Assembly (NCBI GenBank): GCA_002335385.1
Contig: DCVK01000040.1
Span: 1 to 55,372 of the forward strand
Direction: 5' to 3'
DNA length: 55,372 nucleotides
Source: Candidatus Aminicenantes bacterium UBA2190
GTDB taxonomy: Bacteria; Acidobacteriota; Aminicenantia; UBA2199
The notes below the pieces were generated by a model. The model searched no databases and was not told the origin of the DNA. It saw only the letters and a list, made by a program, of their open reading frames with translations. The position numbers and the translations under genes were made by a program. This document shows positions 41,210 through 50,487 of the stretch, in pieces (positions within the stretch are counted from its first letter, which is position 1; each line of letters opens with the position of its first letter).

Positions 41210-43825
41210 CTACTCACCCAGCTTGAACGTGGCGATTTCCGAGGTCGTCAGCACCCGCCGGTTTTCTCCCAGCAGCCGAACCTGCCAGTATATCCAGTCC
41301 CCGGGCTTGAAGGGGGCGGGGTCGAAGCGGTGGCCGGCTTCGCCCTTGACCGGCAGCCACTCCACCTGCTTGTCATCGAGGAACTCGAAGGGCACTCCGG
41401 AAACGGCGATCTCGAACTGCGGGTCCTTCCTCTGGATCGCCCAGCGCAGATCGATCTTCTCCCGGGCCGGCACCTTGGCGTCGATGGCGGGAGAGACGAT
41501 CTGGATGACGCCGGCGGCCGTCACGAAGTACTTGATGCCCGGGATGCGGCGGTTGAAGGAGTAGTTGTTGAATTTCAGCGTCAGCTTGTGCAGTCCCAGG
41601 TCGACCGCCGGCAGCGCCGGCATCTGGGCCTTGGGCAGGACCGCCGCCTGGTTCTCCTGGATGACCAGCTGGAAGAGGCCGAGGCTCATGTTGTCCAGCA
41701 TGAACTGGCCGGTGAGCACGCCGCGGCCCTTGGCCCTGACGCGCAGCTGGTAGGCGGGGGCGGGGCTGTTCTTGGCGATGACCCGGTAATACTTGCCGTT
41801 GTCAAAGGTGAATTCCAGGGCGCTGATCTCGAAGCCGGGGGTCATCTCCGCCACCACCACGTCGACGCCGAATTCCTTGCTGCTGCGGCCGTTGAAGTCG
41901 ACGGCCTTGACCCGGTAGCGTCCCAGCGCCGGGAAGACGTGCTTCTCCTCCCGCTGGCCGTTCTCCTTGACCGTGCCGTCGCCGAAGTCCCAGCGGACGC
42001 CGGGGCCCTTGAAATTGCCGGCCGTGAAGGTCACGGCCTCCCTGGGCAGGATGAAGGAGGATGAGCCTTTCAGTGAACGGCTGTCGGGGATCACCTGCAC
42101 CGTTTTTTCCAGCGGCGGGAATTTTCCGCTGCTGTCGATGACCGTGATTTTGTGGGGTCCCGGGGTGCGGAAGGCCTTGGCGCTGATCTCCGGGCCGCTG
42201 CGGTTGTCGCCGTCGGAAAACCTCCAGGCAAAGCTGCCGGAACCGGCGTTCTGCAGCTGCATGGCGATCTCCTCGCCGGCGATGATCTCCGCGGGCATGA
42301 GGATGAGGCGCGGGTCGTTCTCCACCTGGATGATCTTCTCGATGAACTTGCCGTCGCGGCCGGCGAAATCGACCGCGCGCACGCGGAACTGCCCGCTGCG
42401 GGCGTAGCGGTGCTTCATCCGCCGCGCACCGGTCTGCACCGGCCCGTCGCCGAAATCCCAGCTGACCTGGCTGCCGCGGAAGTTCTGGGCTTCGATCTCG
42501 AACTCGCTGCCGGCAAAGACCGCATCGGTCTTCAGAACCAGGGCGCGGTTATCGTTCAGCACCTGGACCCTTTTCTCCAGCGGCAGGTTGCCGCTGTCGC
42601 TCTCCACCACCCGGACCTGGAATGTGCCCGGCCGCTGGAAGCGGTGCGGCTGGCGTAAACCGGCGCTCTCGACCGTCCCGTCGCCGAAGTCCCACTGCAG
42701 GCTGGAGCCGGCGAAATTGCGCCCTTCGAACACCACCTCGGTCCCGGCGAAAATGTCCGGCGGCCCGGCGATCGTTACCTGGCGGATGTCGGGCTGCACG
42801 GCGAGGGCCATTTTCACGGCGCTCTCCGGGCCCTGGCCGGCCTCCCAGGCCTGGACCTGGAAGTTGCCCGCGGCCGCATAGACGTGGGCCATGACCGGGC
42901 CGCCGTTCTCGGTCCTGCCGTCGCCGTAGCTCCAGCGCAGGTCGCTGCCGGAGAAATTTCCGGCCGTGAGCTGAACGGCCGCGCCGGCGCGCGGCAGGGA
43001 GGGCACGGCGCTCAGCTGGCGGTTGTCGGGGGCCACCGCCAGGGACAGGCTGACCGCATCGTCGGCCGTCCCCGAGCTCTCCCAGACCCGCACCTGGAAG
43101 TTGCCCGGCTGGCTGAAGACATGGCTCTGGCTGGGGCCGCCGTTGTCGCTCCTGCCGTCGCCGTACTCCCAGTGCAGGCCGCCGCCGGCAAAGTTTTGCG
43201 CGGTGAAGGCGACGGCCTGGTTGGCGCGCGGCGAGGAGGGCGCGGCGCTCAGCTGGCGGTTGTCGGGCGCCACCGTGACCTGGCACTGGCTGAAGGTCGG
43301 ACTCTCGCCGTTGGCGTCATAGGCCTTGACCGTGTAATTCCCCGCGCTGGCGTAAACATGGCCGTGGTTGCGCGGCCCCGATTCGACCGTGCCGTCACCG
43401 AAATCCCAGCGCAGGCTGGAGCTGGCGAAATTATCCGCCTGGAAACTCACCCGCTTGCCCTGGCGAAAACCGCCGCCCTGGGGGGAGATGCGGCGGTTGT
43501 CGACGACGACGATCCTGGTGTTCCCGGTGATCAGCGCCGAAGATGTCTGCAGGACGCAGGTCACCAGGTAGATGCCCGCCGCCGCGTACGTATGATGCCC
43601 CTGGTTGTTGCCCGTGTTTTCGACGCTGCCGTCGCCGTAATTCCAGCTGAAGCTGCCCCCGCCGCCGCCTTCGTGGTCGAAGCGGAAATGGACCTCGGTG
43701 CCCGCCTGGATCTGGCCCGGCGTGACGACGACGACGACGTTCTCGCCCTGAAGACAGCCGCAGAATGGGCCGCAAAGCAGAGTTCCCAAGCCAATGAGCA
43801 CCAGCGGCCAAGATATTTTTTTCAT
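41210..43825 (-). CDS. PKD-repeat surface lipoprotein
   Basis: An 871-residue exported protein. ATG at 43825 (GAGG site) gives a lipoprotein-like signal (WPLVLIGLGTLLCGPFCGC). Eight PKD-type repeats of about 85 residues follow, each with a W-x-(F/Y)-(G/S)-DG core (for example LRWDFGDGTVESG and LQWDFGDGTVESA) and joined by a recurring DNR or DxR linker (APDNRQLSA, QPDIRQVT, LNDNRALV). The last 230 residues form a different beta-rich domain ending in a WQVRLLGENRRVL segment. Such proteins are usually adhesins or scaffolds on the cell surface; no enzyme motif is seen. It lies downstream of the TldE/TldD pair on the same strand. Confidence 0.8.
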   Translation of the reverse strand: MKKISWPLVLIGLGTLLCGPFCGCLQGENVVVVVTPGQIQAGTEVHFRFDHEGGGGGSFSWNYGDGSVENTGNNQGHHTYAAAGIYLVTCVLQTSSALITGNTRIVVVDNRRISPQGGGFRQGKRVSFQADNFASSSLRWDFGDGTVESGPRNHGHVYASAGNYTVKAYDANGESPTFSQCQVTVAPDNRQLSAAPSSPRANQAVAFTAQNFAGGGLHWEYGDGRSDNGGPSQSHVFSQPGNFQVRVWESSGTADDAVSLSLAVAPDNRQLSAVPSLPRAGAAVQLTAGNFSGSDLRWSYGDGRTENGGPVMAHVYAAAGNFQVQAWEAGQGPESAVKMALAVQPDIRQVTIAGPPDIFAGTEVVFEGRNFAGSSLQWDFGDGTVESAGLRQPHRFQRPGTFQVRVVESDSGNLPLEKRVQVLNDNRALVLKTDAVFAGSEFEIEAQNFRGSQVSWDFGDGPVQTGARRMKHRYARSGQFRVRAVDFAGRDGKFIEKIIQVENDPRLILMPAEIIAGEEIAMQLQNAGSGSFAWRFSDGDNRSGPEISAKAFRTPGPHKITVIDSSGKFPPLEKTVQVIPDSRSLKGSSSFILPREAVTFTAGNFKGPGVRWDFGDGTVKENGQREEKHVFPALGRYRVKAVDFNGRSSKEFGVDVVVAEMTPGFEISALEFTFDNGKYYRVIAKNSPAPAYQLRVRAKGRGVLTGQFMLDNMSLGLFQLVIQENQAAVLPKAQMPALPAVDLGLHKLTLKFNNYSFNRRIPGIKYFVTAAGVIQIVSPAIDAKVPAREKIDLRWAIQRKDPQFEIAVSGVPFEFLDDKQVEWLPVKGEAGHRFDPAPFKPGDWIYWQVRLLGENRRVLTTSEIATFKLGE

Positions 43826-43880
43826 GACGGACCTCGCTTGTTTTCTAGTTAAATAGGTCCCCTTTGGGAATATCTCACTG

Positions 43881-45182
43881 TCATATGAAAAAATTCCCGT
43901 CCGGGTCGCGCCGTCCCTGCAGGAGGAGGTAGGGCGAGCCGATATTGGCGCGGCGATGGAAAAAACGCAGCTCGCGCGAAACCTCGACGACGTGCAGCAG
44001 GTAGGAGCGCATGGAAGTGGCCAGGCGGAACCGCACCGGCCTGGTGACCTCGCCGCCCTCGAAGAGGAAGCCATGGGCGGCGAAGGCCGCCTCGGCCGGC
44101 AGGCGCCCGGGTCCCTGCTGCTTGACCAGGTAGACCAGGGCGCCGCGGCCCGCCCGTCCCAGCAGCTGGGCCAGCGAGGCGTTGGACGGCCTGAAGAACA
44201 GGTTGGTGAACTGCACGCGGGGAAAGACCCCCTGCTCGCCGCGGAAGCCGTTGCCGGTGGAGACGCCGCCTTTCTCGAAGGCCGTGCGGATGTCCGCGGC
44301 CGCAGCCGCCGCCACTCCCTTGTTGAGAAGGTACTTCTCCGCCGCCGGCGTCCCCTCGTCGTCGAAGGGGACCGAGCCCGGCTGCTCATCCAGCGCCGGG
44401 TTGTCCAGAATGCTCACGCGGCTCGAGGCAGCGACAGGGCGCTCGCGCCGGCCGGGGCGGTCCAGCTTCAGCCCGGGAGAGAATTCCCTGAGCAGCTGGG
44501 CCGAAGCCTCGGGGGACACGATGACGAACTCCAGGGCGGCGGGCAGCGTCTCCAGGTCCGCGTCCAGGGAACCCAGGAGGTTCGCCCCCCTGGCGACCAG
44601 GCGCTGCGGGTCGAAATTGCGGAAATGGGTCCGGCTCTCGGCCAGCTCGAGCTGGTGGTCACGGGACTGGAAGCAGGCCTGGACCTGGAACAGCGTCTTC
44701 TTGTACTTGGCCATGAAGCCCCGCGAGTTGGCCAGGTAGACCTTTTTCAGCGCCCGCGAGAATCGGAAGCCCTTCAGCTTCAGCCCCGGGAAGGTCACGA
44801 GGCACTCGCGCAGCCTCTCCCGCAGGTCGGAGGCCTGCGTCTCGTCCCAGGCTTCGATGCCCGGATCGAAGATGTCCAGCCTGGACCGAGCCGCGGCACG
44901 GGGCAGCAGCTGGGCGAAATTCTTCTTGCGATCGACCGCCGATCCGCAGGCGAGCTCGGCGAAGCAGCGCTTGACCTGGCGGGAATCGGGCGCGGAGAGG
45001 CTGAAGCCGAGCGGATCGCCGGTATCCCGGAATGCCCGCGCCGCCAGGCGGTCCCCATGCGCCTCGTGGATCGAGAGCGGCCCGTCGGCACCGGCGATCT
45101 CCTGGCGCACGACCTTTTCCGCATAGGCCTCGACGGTCGAGAAGCCGGTCTCGTGCCCTGTCTTCAGGACCGTTTCAAGCAT
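43881..45182 (-). CDS. TldE/PmbA-like metallopeptidase subunit
   Basis: A 433-residue member of the TldD/PmbA family lacking the HExxxH zinc motif, as expected for the TldE (PmbA) partner. The C-terminal half contains the family order SRVSILDNPALDEQPGSVPFDDEG, VQFTNLFFRPSNASLAQLL and SPYLLLQGRR. TldD-TldE complexes degrade unfolded peptides and, in microcin and some RiPP systems, cut leader peptides. Its start overlaps the tldD gene by 8 bases, so both subunits come from one message. This protease could in principle process the peptide encoded at 22.4 kb, but nothing in the sequence links them. Confidence 0.87.
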   Translation of the reverse strand: MLETVLKTGHETGFSTVEAYAEKVVRQEIAGADGPLSIHEAHGDRLAARAFRDTGDPLGFSLSAPDSRQVKRCFAELACGSAVDRKKNFAQLLPRAAARSRLDIFDPGIEAWDETQASDLRERLRECLVTFPGLKLKGFRFSRALKKVYLANSRGFMAKYKKTLFQVQACFQSRDHQLELAESRTHFRNFDPQRLVARGANLLGSLDADLETLPAALEFVIVSPEASAQLLREFSPGLKLDRPGRRERPVAASSRVSILDNPALDEQPGSVPFDDEGTPAAEKYLLNKGVAAAAAADIRTAFEKGGVSTGNGFRGEQGVFPRVQFTNLFFRPSNASLAQLLGRAGRGALVYLVKQQGPGRLPAEAAFAAHGFLFEGGEVTRPVRFRLATSMRSYLLHVVEVSRELRFFHRRANIGSPYLLLQGRRDPDGNFFI

Positions 45183-46440
45183 CCGGCCCTCCCCGGACCC
45201 AGAGCTTGCCGATCTTGACGGTGGGCTGGCCGACGCGCACCGGAAGCACCTGGCCGTTCTTCAGGCAATAGCTATTGCCGCGGTCGTACTTGAAGTCGTC
45301 GCCGACCATGGCGATGTCGCCCAGGATCTCGCGTATGCCGCCGCTGACCGTCAGGGGGGCGATGGGCGCGGCCAGGCGCCCCTTTTCGATCAGGTAAGGT
45401 TGGCGGATGCGGAAATAGAAGCGGCCCGAAGCCAGGTCGATGCCGCCGTCGCCGAATTCCCTGGCATAGACGCCGAAGGGCGTGGAGGCGATGATCTCGG
45501 CCTGCGGCACGCCGCCGGGCTGGACATAGGTGGCGAACATGCGCGGCTGGGGGATGCGGCCAAAGTCTTCCAGGCGGGCATGCCCGCGGTCACGGAGGCG
45601 CAGCAGCTTCTGGTGGGCATAGTCGCTGATGAAGCAGCGCAGCACCCCCTGCTCGACCAGCAGCGGGCCGGCCCGGGGCTCGCCCTCGTCATCGACGGCC
45701 ACGTCACGGAAAAACGGATCGCGCTCGTCGCGGCAAAGGATGGTGATCGTCTCCGGGACGATCGCCCGGTCCAGGTCGGCCCGGGTGAACGGCGACACCC
45801 CCTGAAGCACGTAGTCGGCTTCCAGGGCATGCCCGAGGATCTCATGGAACAGGATGGCCCCCTCGCCGGCCTGGAGGACGACCGGGACCGGGCCGGCGAA
45901 GACGGCGCGGCGGCGGTGCTTCTGGTCCTCCACCGCCCCGGCGATGCGCTGCGCCAGCCCGTCCAGATTGAATTTCAACTCCTCCGCGCTCCCCTCGCCG
46001 ACCTCCAGTTCCTCGGCCTGGCCGCGGACCTTGATCCTGGCCGTGACGCTGAAATGGCGGAAGGAGCTCTGGACGTCCTGGAGGCGGGTATTGCGGATCA
46101 GCCGGCGCGTGCAGCCGGCACGGAAAAGGAGCTTCCATTCCTGCGGGTCGAGCCGCTGCAGGAACTTGGTCAGGAAGCCGTTGGCGTCAAGGATCTCTCC
46201 GGCATCGATCGGCAGTCCGAGTGGTTCCGCCGCCAGCCGGCCGCCGCTTTTCCAGGACAAGGCCCGGGCCGCCTCCTCGCGCGACCCGGTCTCCGCGGCC
46301 CGGCTGCTCCAGCTGCCGTCGAAGCTCCGCGTCTGCGTCCCCGACCGCTTCCTGATGGAGAATTCGCGGCCGCCGCGGCTGTCCAGCGTGAACTGCATCA
46401 CCTGGCTCTCTTCATACAGCTGCATTTTGAACTTGTCCAT
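45175..46440 (-). CDS. tldD: TldD-like zinc metalloprotease
   Basis: A 421-residue TldD-family protein with the active-site zinc motif HEILGH in ILFHEILGHALEAD. Other family segments are DDEGEPRAGPLLVEQGVL, PQPRMFATYVQPG and ILGDIAMVGDDFKYDRG. It forms the catalytic subunit with the adjacent TldE. The ATG at 46440 lies 8 bases after a TGT-TAGAAT extended -10 box with no separate ribosome site, so it is probably leaderless. The reading frame continues upstream through AATTTGG repeats, which was rejected. The end overlaps tldE by 8 bases. Confidence 0.9.
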   Translation of the reverse strand: MDKFKMQLYEESQVMQFTLDSRGGREFSIRKRSGTQTRSFDGSWSSRAAETGSREEAARALSWKSGGRLAAEPLGLPIDAGEILDANGFLTKFLQRLDPQEWKLLFRAGCTRRLIRNTRLQDVQSSFRHFSVTARIKVRGQAEELEVGEGSAEELKFNLDGLAQRIAGAVEDQKHRRRAVFAGPVPVVLQAGEGAILFHEILGHALEADYVLQGVSPFTRADLDRAIVPETITILCRDERDPFFRDVAVDDEGEPRAGPLLVEQGVLRCFISDYAHQKLLRLRDRGHARLEDFGRIPQPRMFATYVQPGGVPQAEIIASTPFGVYAREFGDGGIDLASGRFYFRIRQPYLIEKGRLAAPIAPLTVSGGIREILGDIAMVGDDFKYDRGNSYCLKNGQVLPVRVGQPTVKIGKLWVRGGPDA

Positions 46441-46448
46441 AAGGAGCC

Positions 46449-46457
46449 ATTCTAACA
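46449..46457 (-). promoter_or_regulatory. Extended -10 promoter of tldD, probably leaderless
   Basis: Read leftward, TGT-TAGAAT ends 8 bases before the ATG at 46440. The -35 region is weak. Confidence 0.55.
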
Positions 46458-46763
46458 GAAACTCGAAATCGGCGTAAGGCGGTGACGGAAGGAGGATAGG
46501 CAATCGGCGTAGGGCGCAGGGTTCAGGGTGCAAGGAGGAAGAAAGCAATTCGCAGGAATAAAATTCCCAATCCCAAATTCCAAATTCAAAATTCAAATGA
46601 CCAAAACAAAGAACATTCCATGCAAGGAGCTTTCGTTTGGGAAATTGGAATTTGGAATTTGTTTGTTATTTGGTGCTTGGGATTTGGAATTTAAGTCCTA
46701 TGAATACCTTTCTTCCACCGTCCACTGTCCGCCGTCCGCCGAGTTCCCGCCGTTCGCGACTTG

Positions 46764-46772
46764 TGGTATAAT
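46764..46772 (+). promoter_or_regulatory. Extended -10 promoter of the sulfotransferase gene
   Basis: TGG-TATAAT is a perfect extended -10 box. It overlaps an in-frame ATG at 46771, which therefore cannot be used; the TTG at 46804 with its GGAGG site lies downstream of the predicted start of transcription. Confidence 0.7.
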
Positions 46773-46803
46773 GCCCTTTCACCATCCAGCCACGGAGGCC
46801 CAA

Positions 46804-47496
46804 TTGGAAAACCAAGCGAGCGAGAAAAAGGAAATCCGCCCCATCGTCCTGAAGAACGGCATCTTCGTCGTCGGCCACCCGCGCAGCGGCACCTCGCTGG
46901 CCTGCCAGCTGCTGCAGAGCGCCGGCGTCGAGTTCCCCTCCGACTTCGGCGGCGACGAGTACAACAAGTCGGGCTACTTCGAGCTGGAGTCCGGCAAGGA
47001 ACTGGAAAAGAAGCTGATCGACAAGGCCATGACCGAGGAGAACGTCGTCGAGCTGAACAAGATCGTCGAGCGCCTCAACAGCAGCACGGGGCTGACCGGT
47101 CTGAAGATCGTCCACGTGCCGGCGCTGTTCTTCTTCCGCCATATCGCCAAGGACAAGAAGATCCGCGCGATCTTCATCTTCCGCAACCCGGCCGATGTCC
47201 GGTCCAGCATGTTCAAGCGCGGCATCTCCCAGTTCAAGCTCAGCTGGTTCGACAACAACAACGCCCTGGTCGCCGCCCACGAGAACATGCCCAAGAGCAT
47301 CGTCATCAGCTACGAGGCCCTGCTCGCCGGCCGCCCCGGCGTCAAGAGGGCGTTCAAGAAGATCGGCTTCAACGTCGACATGGGCGTGATCCGCAAGGAC
47401 GAGCAGACCCAGAAGAACAGCCGCGTCATGCTGACCGCCGACGAAAAGCGGCTGTACAAGGTCCTGTTGAAGCTGGAAAGGGAAAGCTGCCGCTGA
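46804..47496 (+). CDS. Sulfotransferase-family protein
   Basis: A 230-residue PAPS-dependent sulfotransferase-like protein. The 5'-phosphosulfate loop is HPRSGTSLACQLL near the N terminus and the 3'-phosphate motif is FRNPADVRSSMFKRG. It would transfer a sulfuryl group to a small acceptor that cannot be named. The start is TTG at 46804, chosen because GGAGG lies 5 bases upstream and a perfect -10 box covers the earlier ATG at 46771. Upstream frame extension through the AATTTGG repeat is an artefact. A DUF3467 gene follows 23 bases downstream. Confidence 0.85.
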   Translation: MENQASEKKEIRPIVLKNGIFVVGHPRSGTSLACQLLQSAGVEFPSDFGGDEYNKSGYFELESGKELEKKLIDKAMTEENVVELNKIVERLNSSTGLTGLKIVHVPALFFFRHIAKDKKIRAIFIFRNPADVRSSMFKRGISQFKLSWFDNNNALVAAHENMPKSIVISYEALLAGRPGVKRAFKKIGFNVDMGVIRKDEQTQKNSRVMLTADEKRLYKVLLKLERESCR

Positions 47497-47519
47497 GGGC
47501 GGGCGCGGGGAGGCGCGAC

Positions 47520-47780
47520 ATGGAAAAGAAAGAGGAAAAGATCGAGATCACCGACCTGCATGCCCAGCACGTGTACGCCAATCTGGTGTCCTTCAACGTC
47601 AATCCCGAGGAGATCTGCCTGGGACTGGGCATCCGCGACGTCAAGGAGCCGGCCCGCGTGGCCATCCACACCTACGCCCACCTGACCATCCCCCATTTCC
47701 TGCGCTTTGCCGACATGGTCAACAAGCAGGTCGAGCTCCTGATCGAAAAGGGGGTCATCGCCCGCGAGCCCGAGCAGTAA
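47520..47780 (+). CDS. DUF3467-family small protein
   Basis: An 86-residue acidic protein similar to DUF3467: HVYANLVSFNVNPEEICLGLGIRD followed by AIHTYAHLTIPHFLRFADMVNKQVELL. These short proteins are widespread and uncharacterised, without catalytic motifs. ATG at 47520 follows a GGGGAGG site. It is 23 bases downstream of the sulfotransferase gene and probably co-transcribed. Confidence 0.8.
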   Translation: MEKKEEKIEITDLHAQHVYANLVSFNVNPEEICLGLGIRDVKEPARVAIHTYAHLTIPHFLRFADMVNKQVELLIEKGVIAREPEQ

Positions 47781-47801
47781 GCCGTTCTTTCAGGGCCGGA
47801 T

Positions 47802-48698
47802 TCAGGGTTTCCGTTCCAGGAAATAAGCGCCGAGGATGTATTCCGGCCCGTACGATCTCTTGGCCTGGCGCAGCCCCTCAATCCCCAGGTCCTGCTCGCG
47901 GTTGACGTACTTGTAACTCCCGACCAGCGTTTTGGCGGTCTCCCAGTTGATCATCTGGCCTGCCCCCTTGACCTCGGGATCGAACTTCTCGAAATGGACG
48001 TCGGCCATATTGCCGCTGAGCGGCGAGAAGATGGAAAAAGCGATGAATTCGTCGCCCAGGGAAATCTTCACTCCCTGCAACCCCAGTTCATCGTAATGGA
48101 GCATGGCCTTCTTCAGGGCCGACGTTTCATGGGTGAAATCAAGCTCCAGGCAGGTGCGCAGCCGGCACCACTTTTCAGCGAGGGCGAAGCATGGCTCCAG
48201 GTCTTCTTTCTTCAGGGCTTGACTGGAATAGCCCGGGTACATGGCCATGAACTGGTTGACCTGGTTGCGCTTCTTGTTCAGCTTGTTGCCCCGCAGGTCG
48301 ACCAGTTTGCGGGTGGAATAGATATAGTCACCGTTGTCCGGGTCGAGTTCGATGCGGAAATGGCGCCCCAGTTCGGGATTGGCCTGGACATAGTCGGGAT
48401 CGACCAGCACGAAGTTGCCGCTCTTGCCGGCGCGGCGCAGGCCGTCGGAAACAGCCAGCAGCCCGGCCGCATCCAGGTCCGTTCCAACCGGCATCAGCAT
48501 CAGGTCGTCATGCCCGTTGTAGATCCAAAGACGATCCTCGCTCAGCAGCCAGCGCGTCTGGTAGATCTCCCCCCACATGAAGAGATTGGCGAAGTTGTAT
48601 TCGCAGAAGCAGGGATCGTCGGCCAGCAGCCGCGGCCGGATGACGTCGCGGTCGGCCAGCGTCACCGGAGAGAACTCCTCCAGGCGCAGCGGCTTCAC
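47802..48698 (-). CDS. DUF2156 protein (phosphatidylglycerol lysyltransferase C-terminal-like)
   Basis: A 298-residue GNAT-fold protein of the DUF2156/LPG-synthase C-terminal family. Features are PCFCEYNFANLFMWGEIYQ, the central DLRGNKLNKKRNQVNQFM segment and ADVHFEKFDPEVKGAGQMINWETAK. Relatives transfer aminoacyl groups from tRNA to lipids or have unknown acyl acceptors; this one has no membrane domain. GTG at 48698 overlaps the stop of the upstream GNAT gene (GTGA) and has GGGGAGG nearby, so the two acyltransferase-fold proteins are made together. Confidence 0.85.
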   Translation of the reverse strand: MKPLRLEEFSPVTLADRDVIRPRLLADDPCFCEYNFANLFMWGEIYQTRWLLSEDRLWIYNGHDDLMLMPVGTDLDAAGLLAVSDGLRRAGKSGNFVLVDPDYVQANPELGRHFRIELDPDNGDYIYSTRKLVDLRGNKLNKKRNQVNQFMAMYPGYSSQALKKEDLEPCFALAEKWCRLRTCLELDFTHETSALKKAMLHYDELGLQGVKISLGDEFIAFSIFSPLSGNMADVHFEKFDPEVKGAGQMINWETAKTLVGSYKYVNREQDLGIEGLRQAKRSYGPEYILGAYFLERKP

Positions 48699-49138
48699 GA
48701 CCCGCCCTCCCCTTTCTTCAGCAGCATCGGGGCATGGCCTTCCATGTCCGCGAAGCCCAGCCGGCGGTAGAATGCCTGCGTCCCCGGCTCGGCCACCAGG
48801 CCGATCCAGCCGATGCGGCGGTAGCGCAGCTCGCGGCAGAGGCGGCGGATGATCTCCGCGCCGATGCCGCGGCCGCGGAACGCGCGCAGCACGGTGACAT
48901 CCTGGATGTAGGCGTCGCTGACGCCGTCGGATATGGCGCGGCCCATGCCGATCATCTCGCCGGCGGCGAAAGCGCCGGCGAAGCAGAAAGATCCCCGCAC
49001 CAAGGCATCGATCCAGGCATTGTCGTCGGCGGTCGCATCGTTCTCGTGCCACCAGCCGGCCTGGCGGTAAAGAGTTTCTACGGCGGCGCGATCCACGGCG
49101 CCGATGATCTTTATTTCTACAGCCTCTTCATCCATCAA
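48695..49138 (-). CDS. GNAT-family N-acetyltransferase
   Basis: A 147-residue acetyltransferase with the acetyl-CoA-binding motif VLRAFRGRGIGAEIIRRL and the later GFADMEGHAPMLLKK segment, usual length for a single GNAT domain. Substrate is unknown. The stop overlaps the start of the DUF2156 gene. ATG codons at 49138 and 49135 are both possible; neither has a strong ribosome site. Confidence 0.88.
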   Translation of the reverse strand: MMDEEAVEIKIIGAVDRAAVETLYRQAGWWHENDATADDNAWIDALVRGSFCFAGAFAAGEMIGMGRAISDGVSDAYIQDVTVLRAFRGRGIGAEIIRRLCRELRYRRIGWIGLVAEPGTQAFYRRLGFADMEGHAPMLLKKGEGGS

Positions 49139-49219
49139 TTCAAGAAAAGCCCTTCTTATGAACTTTACCAGAACCGGCCTTTCCTGTCAACGCGGCGGCA
49201 GACGGGAGACCTTTTGCGG

Positions 49220-50221
49220 CTACCTGGCAGTACCGTTTATGATCTCCAGCTGCACGGCATGCTGCTGCAGTATCTTGCCCTTGGCGGAGAGGATGTGAAC
49301 TTCGAACCCGGGCTGGCGGTTCCTGATCAGGCCAACGTGCTGCCGTTCGAGGGTGATCTTGACGGAGCCCGGCAGCGCCAGGCCGGCACCAAAGCGGCCC
49401 AGCTTGGCGACCGTGCGACCGTTGCGGACGATCAGGATGGTGACCGGTTCCATGAAGTCCCGGGAATCGACCCCCAGCTCGTTCGGGTCGAGACGGAAAC
49501 ACATAGGGCAATCGGGGATTTTATGGAGTGGGATCTTCCTGAAAAAGCGTTTGCCGGGGATCTTGAAGGCCAGGACCTTGATAGTGATGTTCGGACCGCC
49601 CAGGGCGTCGTAATCGTCGCTCTCCAGCGTGATCGGGTAGGTGCCTGCGGCGAAGTAACTGCCGTCGTCCTTCTTGCCCACCGTCCAGGTGTACTCGCGA
49701 TCGAGGACCGGCACGGGCGGAGAGATGAAGCTGTCGGCACAAAAGATCCGGCACGTCTGGGGCACGACCTGAAAATAGGAACTGTGCGTCCAGCGGATCG
49801 TGTATGAACTGCCCCTTGTCAGCGTCGTGCCGGTGACCGGGGCGGTGATGGTGATCAGCGGCCTTTCATCGGAGATGATGACGGTCGGACCATTCAGCGC
49901 GTCAAAATCGGGGCTTTCAATGGTGATTTTATAGATCCCCTGCGGCAGGTAGTTCCCGTCGGCTTTCCTGCCCACGGTCCAGGCGAACGAATCGCCGGTC
50001 ACCGGCACGGGGGAAGAGATGACATGGCCTCCGCAGTAGATCTCGCAGTTCTGAGGGTGGGCATCGAAAAAGCCCGAATGGGTCCAGTGGATGACCTCCG
50101 TCTCATTCTTGAAAAGCGGATAATGGCCGTTCGGTGAAACGATGGTGATCAGCGGTGCATCGGCCCAGGAGGCCAGCGCCTTAAGCAGCAGAACAGCCAG
50201 GAAAAAGATGGTTCGTTTCAT
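49220..50221 (-). CDS. Secreted protein with two Kre9/Knh1-like Ig domains
   Basis: A 333-residue exported protein. GGGAGG lies ahead of the ATG, and a signal peptide (FFLAVLLLKALASWA) leads into two tandem Ig-like repeats of about 100 residues. Each starts with an ITI(V/T)(S/A)P strand, has an IHWTHS or IRWTHSS strand, a conserved Cys pair (CEIYCG, CRIFC) and a SFAWTVG(R)KADG or YTWTVGKKDDG turn, and ends with DALNGP or DALGGP. A different C-terminal domain (about 215-333) with CPMC follows. The repeats belong to the same type as those of the proteases near 29-33 kb but are more diverged. Confidence 0.75.
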   Translation of the reverse strand: MKRTIFFLAVLLLKALASWADAPLITIVSPNGHYPLFKNETEVIHWTHSGFFDAHPQNCEIYCGGHVISSPVPVTGDSFAWTVGRKADGNYLPQGIYKITIESPDFDALNGPTVIISDERPLITITAPVTGTTLTRGSSYTIRWTHSSYFQVVPQTCRIFCADSFISPPVPVLDREYTWTVGKKDDGSYFAAGTYPITLESDDYDALGGPNITIKVLAFKIPGKRFFRKIPLHKIPDCPMCFRLDPNELGVDSRDFMEPVTILIVRNGRTVAKLGRFGAGLALPGSVKITLERQHVGLIRNRQPGFEVHILSAKGKILQQHAVQLEIINGTAR

Positions 50222-50432
50222 TGCGTTCCTCCCTGAAAAACCTCAAAGAGCCGTGCCCTTTGCGATCTTCCACATCATTTAAATTATATGAAATCGGCGC
50301 AATTATCTCAGCGCTGCGGAAAGACGCGCTCTTGGCTGCTGGAAAAAAGGGGAGGCATGATGTCCTTCAGCGCTCGGCACGGCGCCGCAGGCAGCATGGA
50401 CTCCGGCACGAAAGCCCCGCTTTTCCCAACCC

Positions 50433-50461
50433 TTGCCTTGGCCCGCTTTTTGCGGTAATAT
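50433..50461 (+). promoter_or_regulatory. Promoter of the ornithine carbamoyltransferase gene
   Basis: TTGCCT (50433-50438), 17 bases, TAATAT (50456-50461). TGGAGG (50475-50480) provides the ribosome site. The rest of the 266-base space upstream holds nothing recognisable. Confidence 0.55.
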
Positions 50462-50487
50462 GGGGCCTTGATCTTGGAGGTCAACCC

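Larger units (their letters stand above)
46441..46803. repeat. Intergenic AATTTGG palindrome and divergent promoters
   Basis: Between tldD and the sulfotransferase gene. Arms 46561-46608 (AATTCCAA words) and 46632-46693 (TTTCGTTTGG then AATTTGG words) form the third-best copy of the palindromic element. GGCGTA-type words (46472-46535) and CCGTCC words (about 46711-46740) flank it. The -10 of tldD (46449-46454) and that of the sulfotransferase gene (46767-46772) bound the space. Confidence 0.75.

Noticed and set aside
43881..46440. TldD/TldE as a dedicated part of the RiPP system
   Set aside because: TldD/E can trim RiPP leaders, but the pair is 20 kb away with its own promoter, and nothing here links the two loci.
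46528..46803. Sulfotransferase N-terminal extension through the repeat element
   Set aside because: The extra residues are translated AATTTGG repeat; the -10 box and the GGAGG-TTG start lie downstream.
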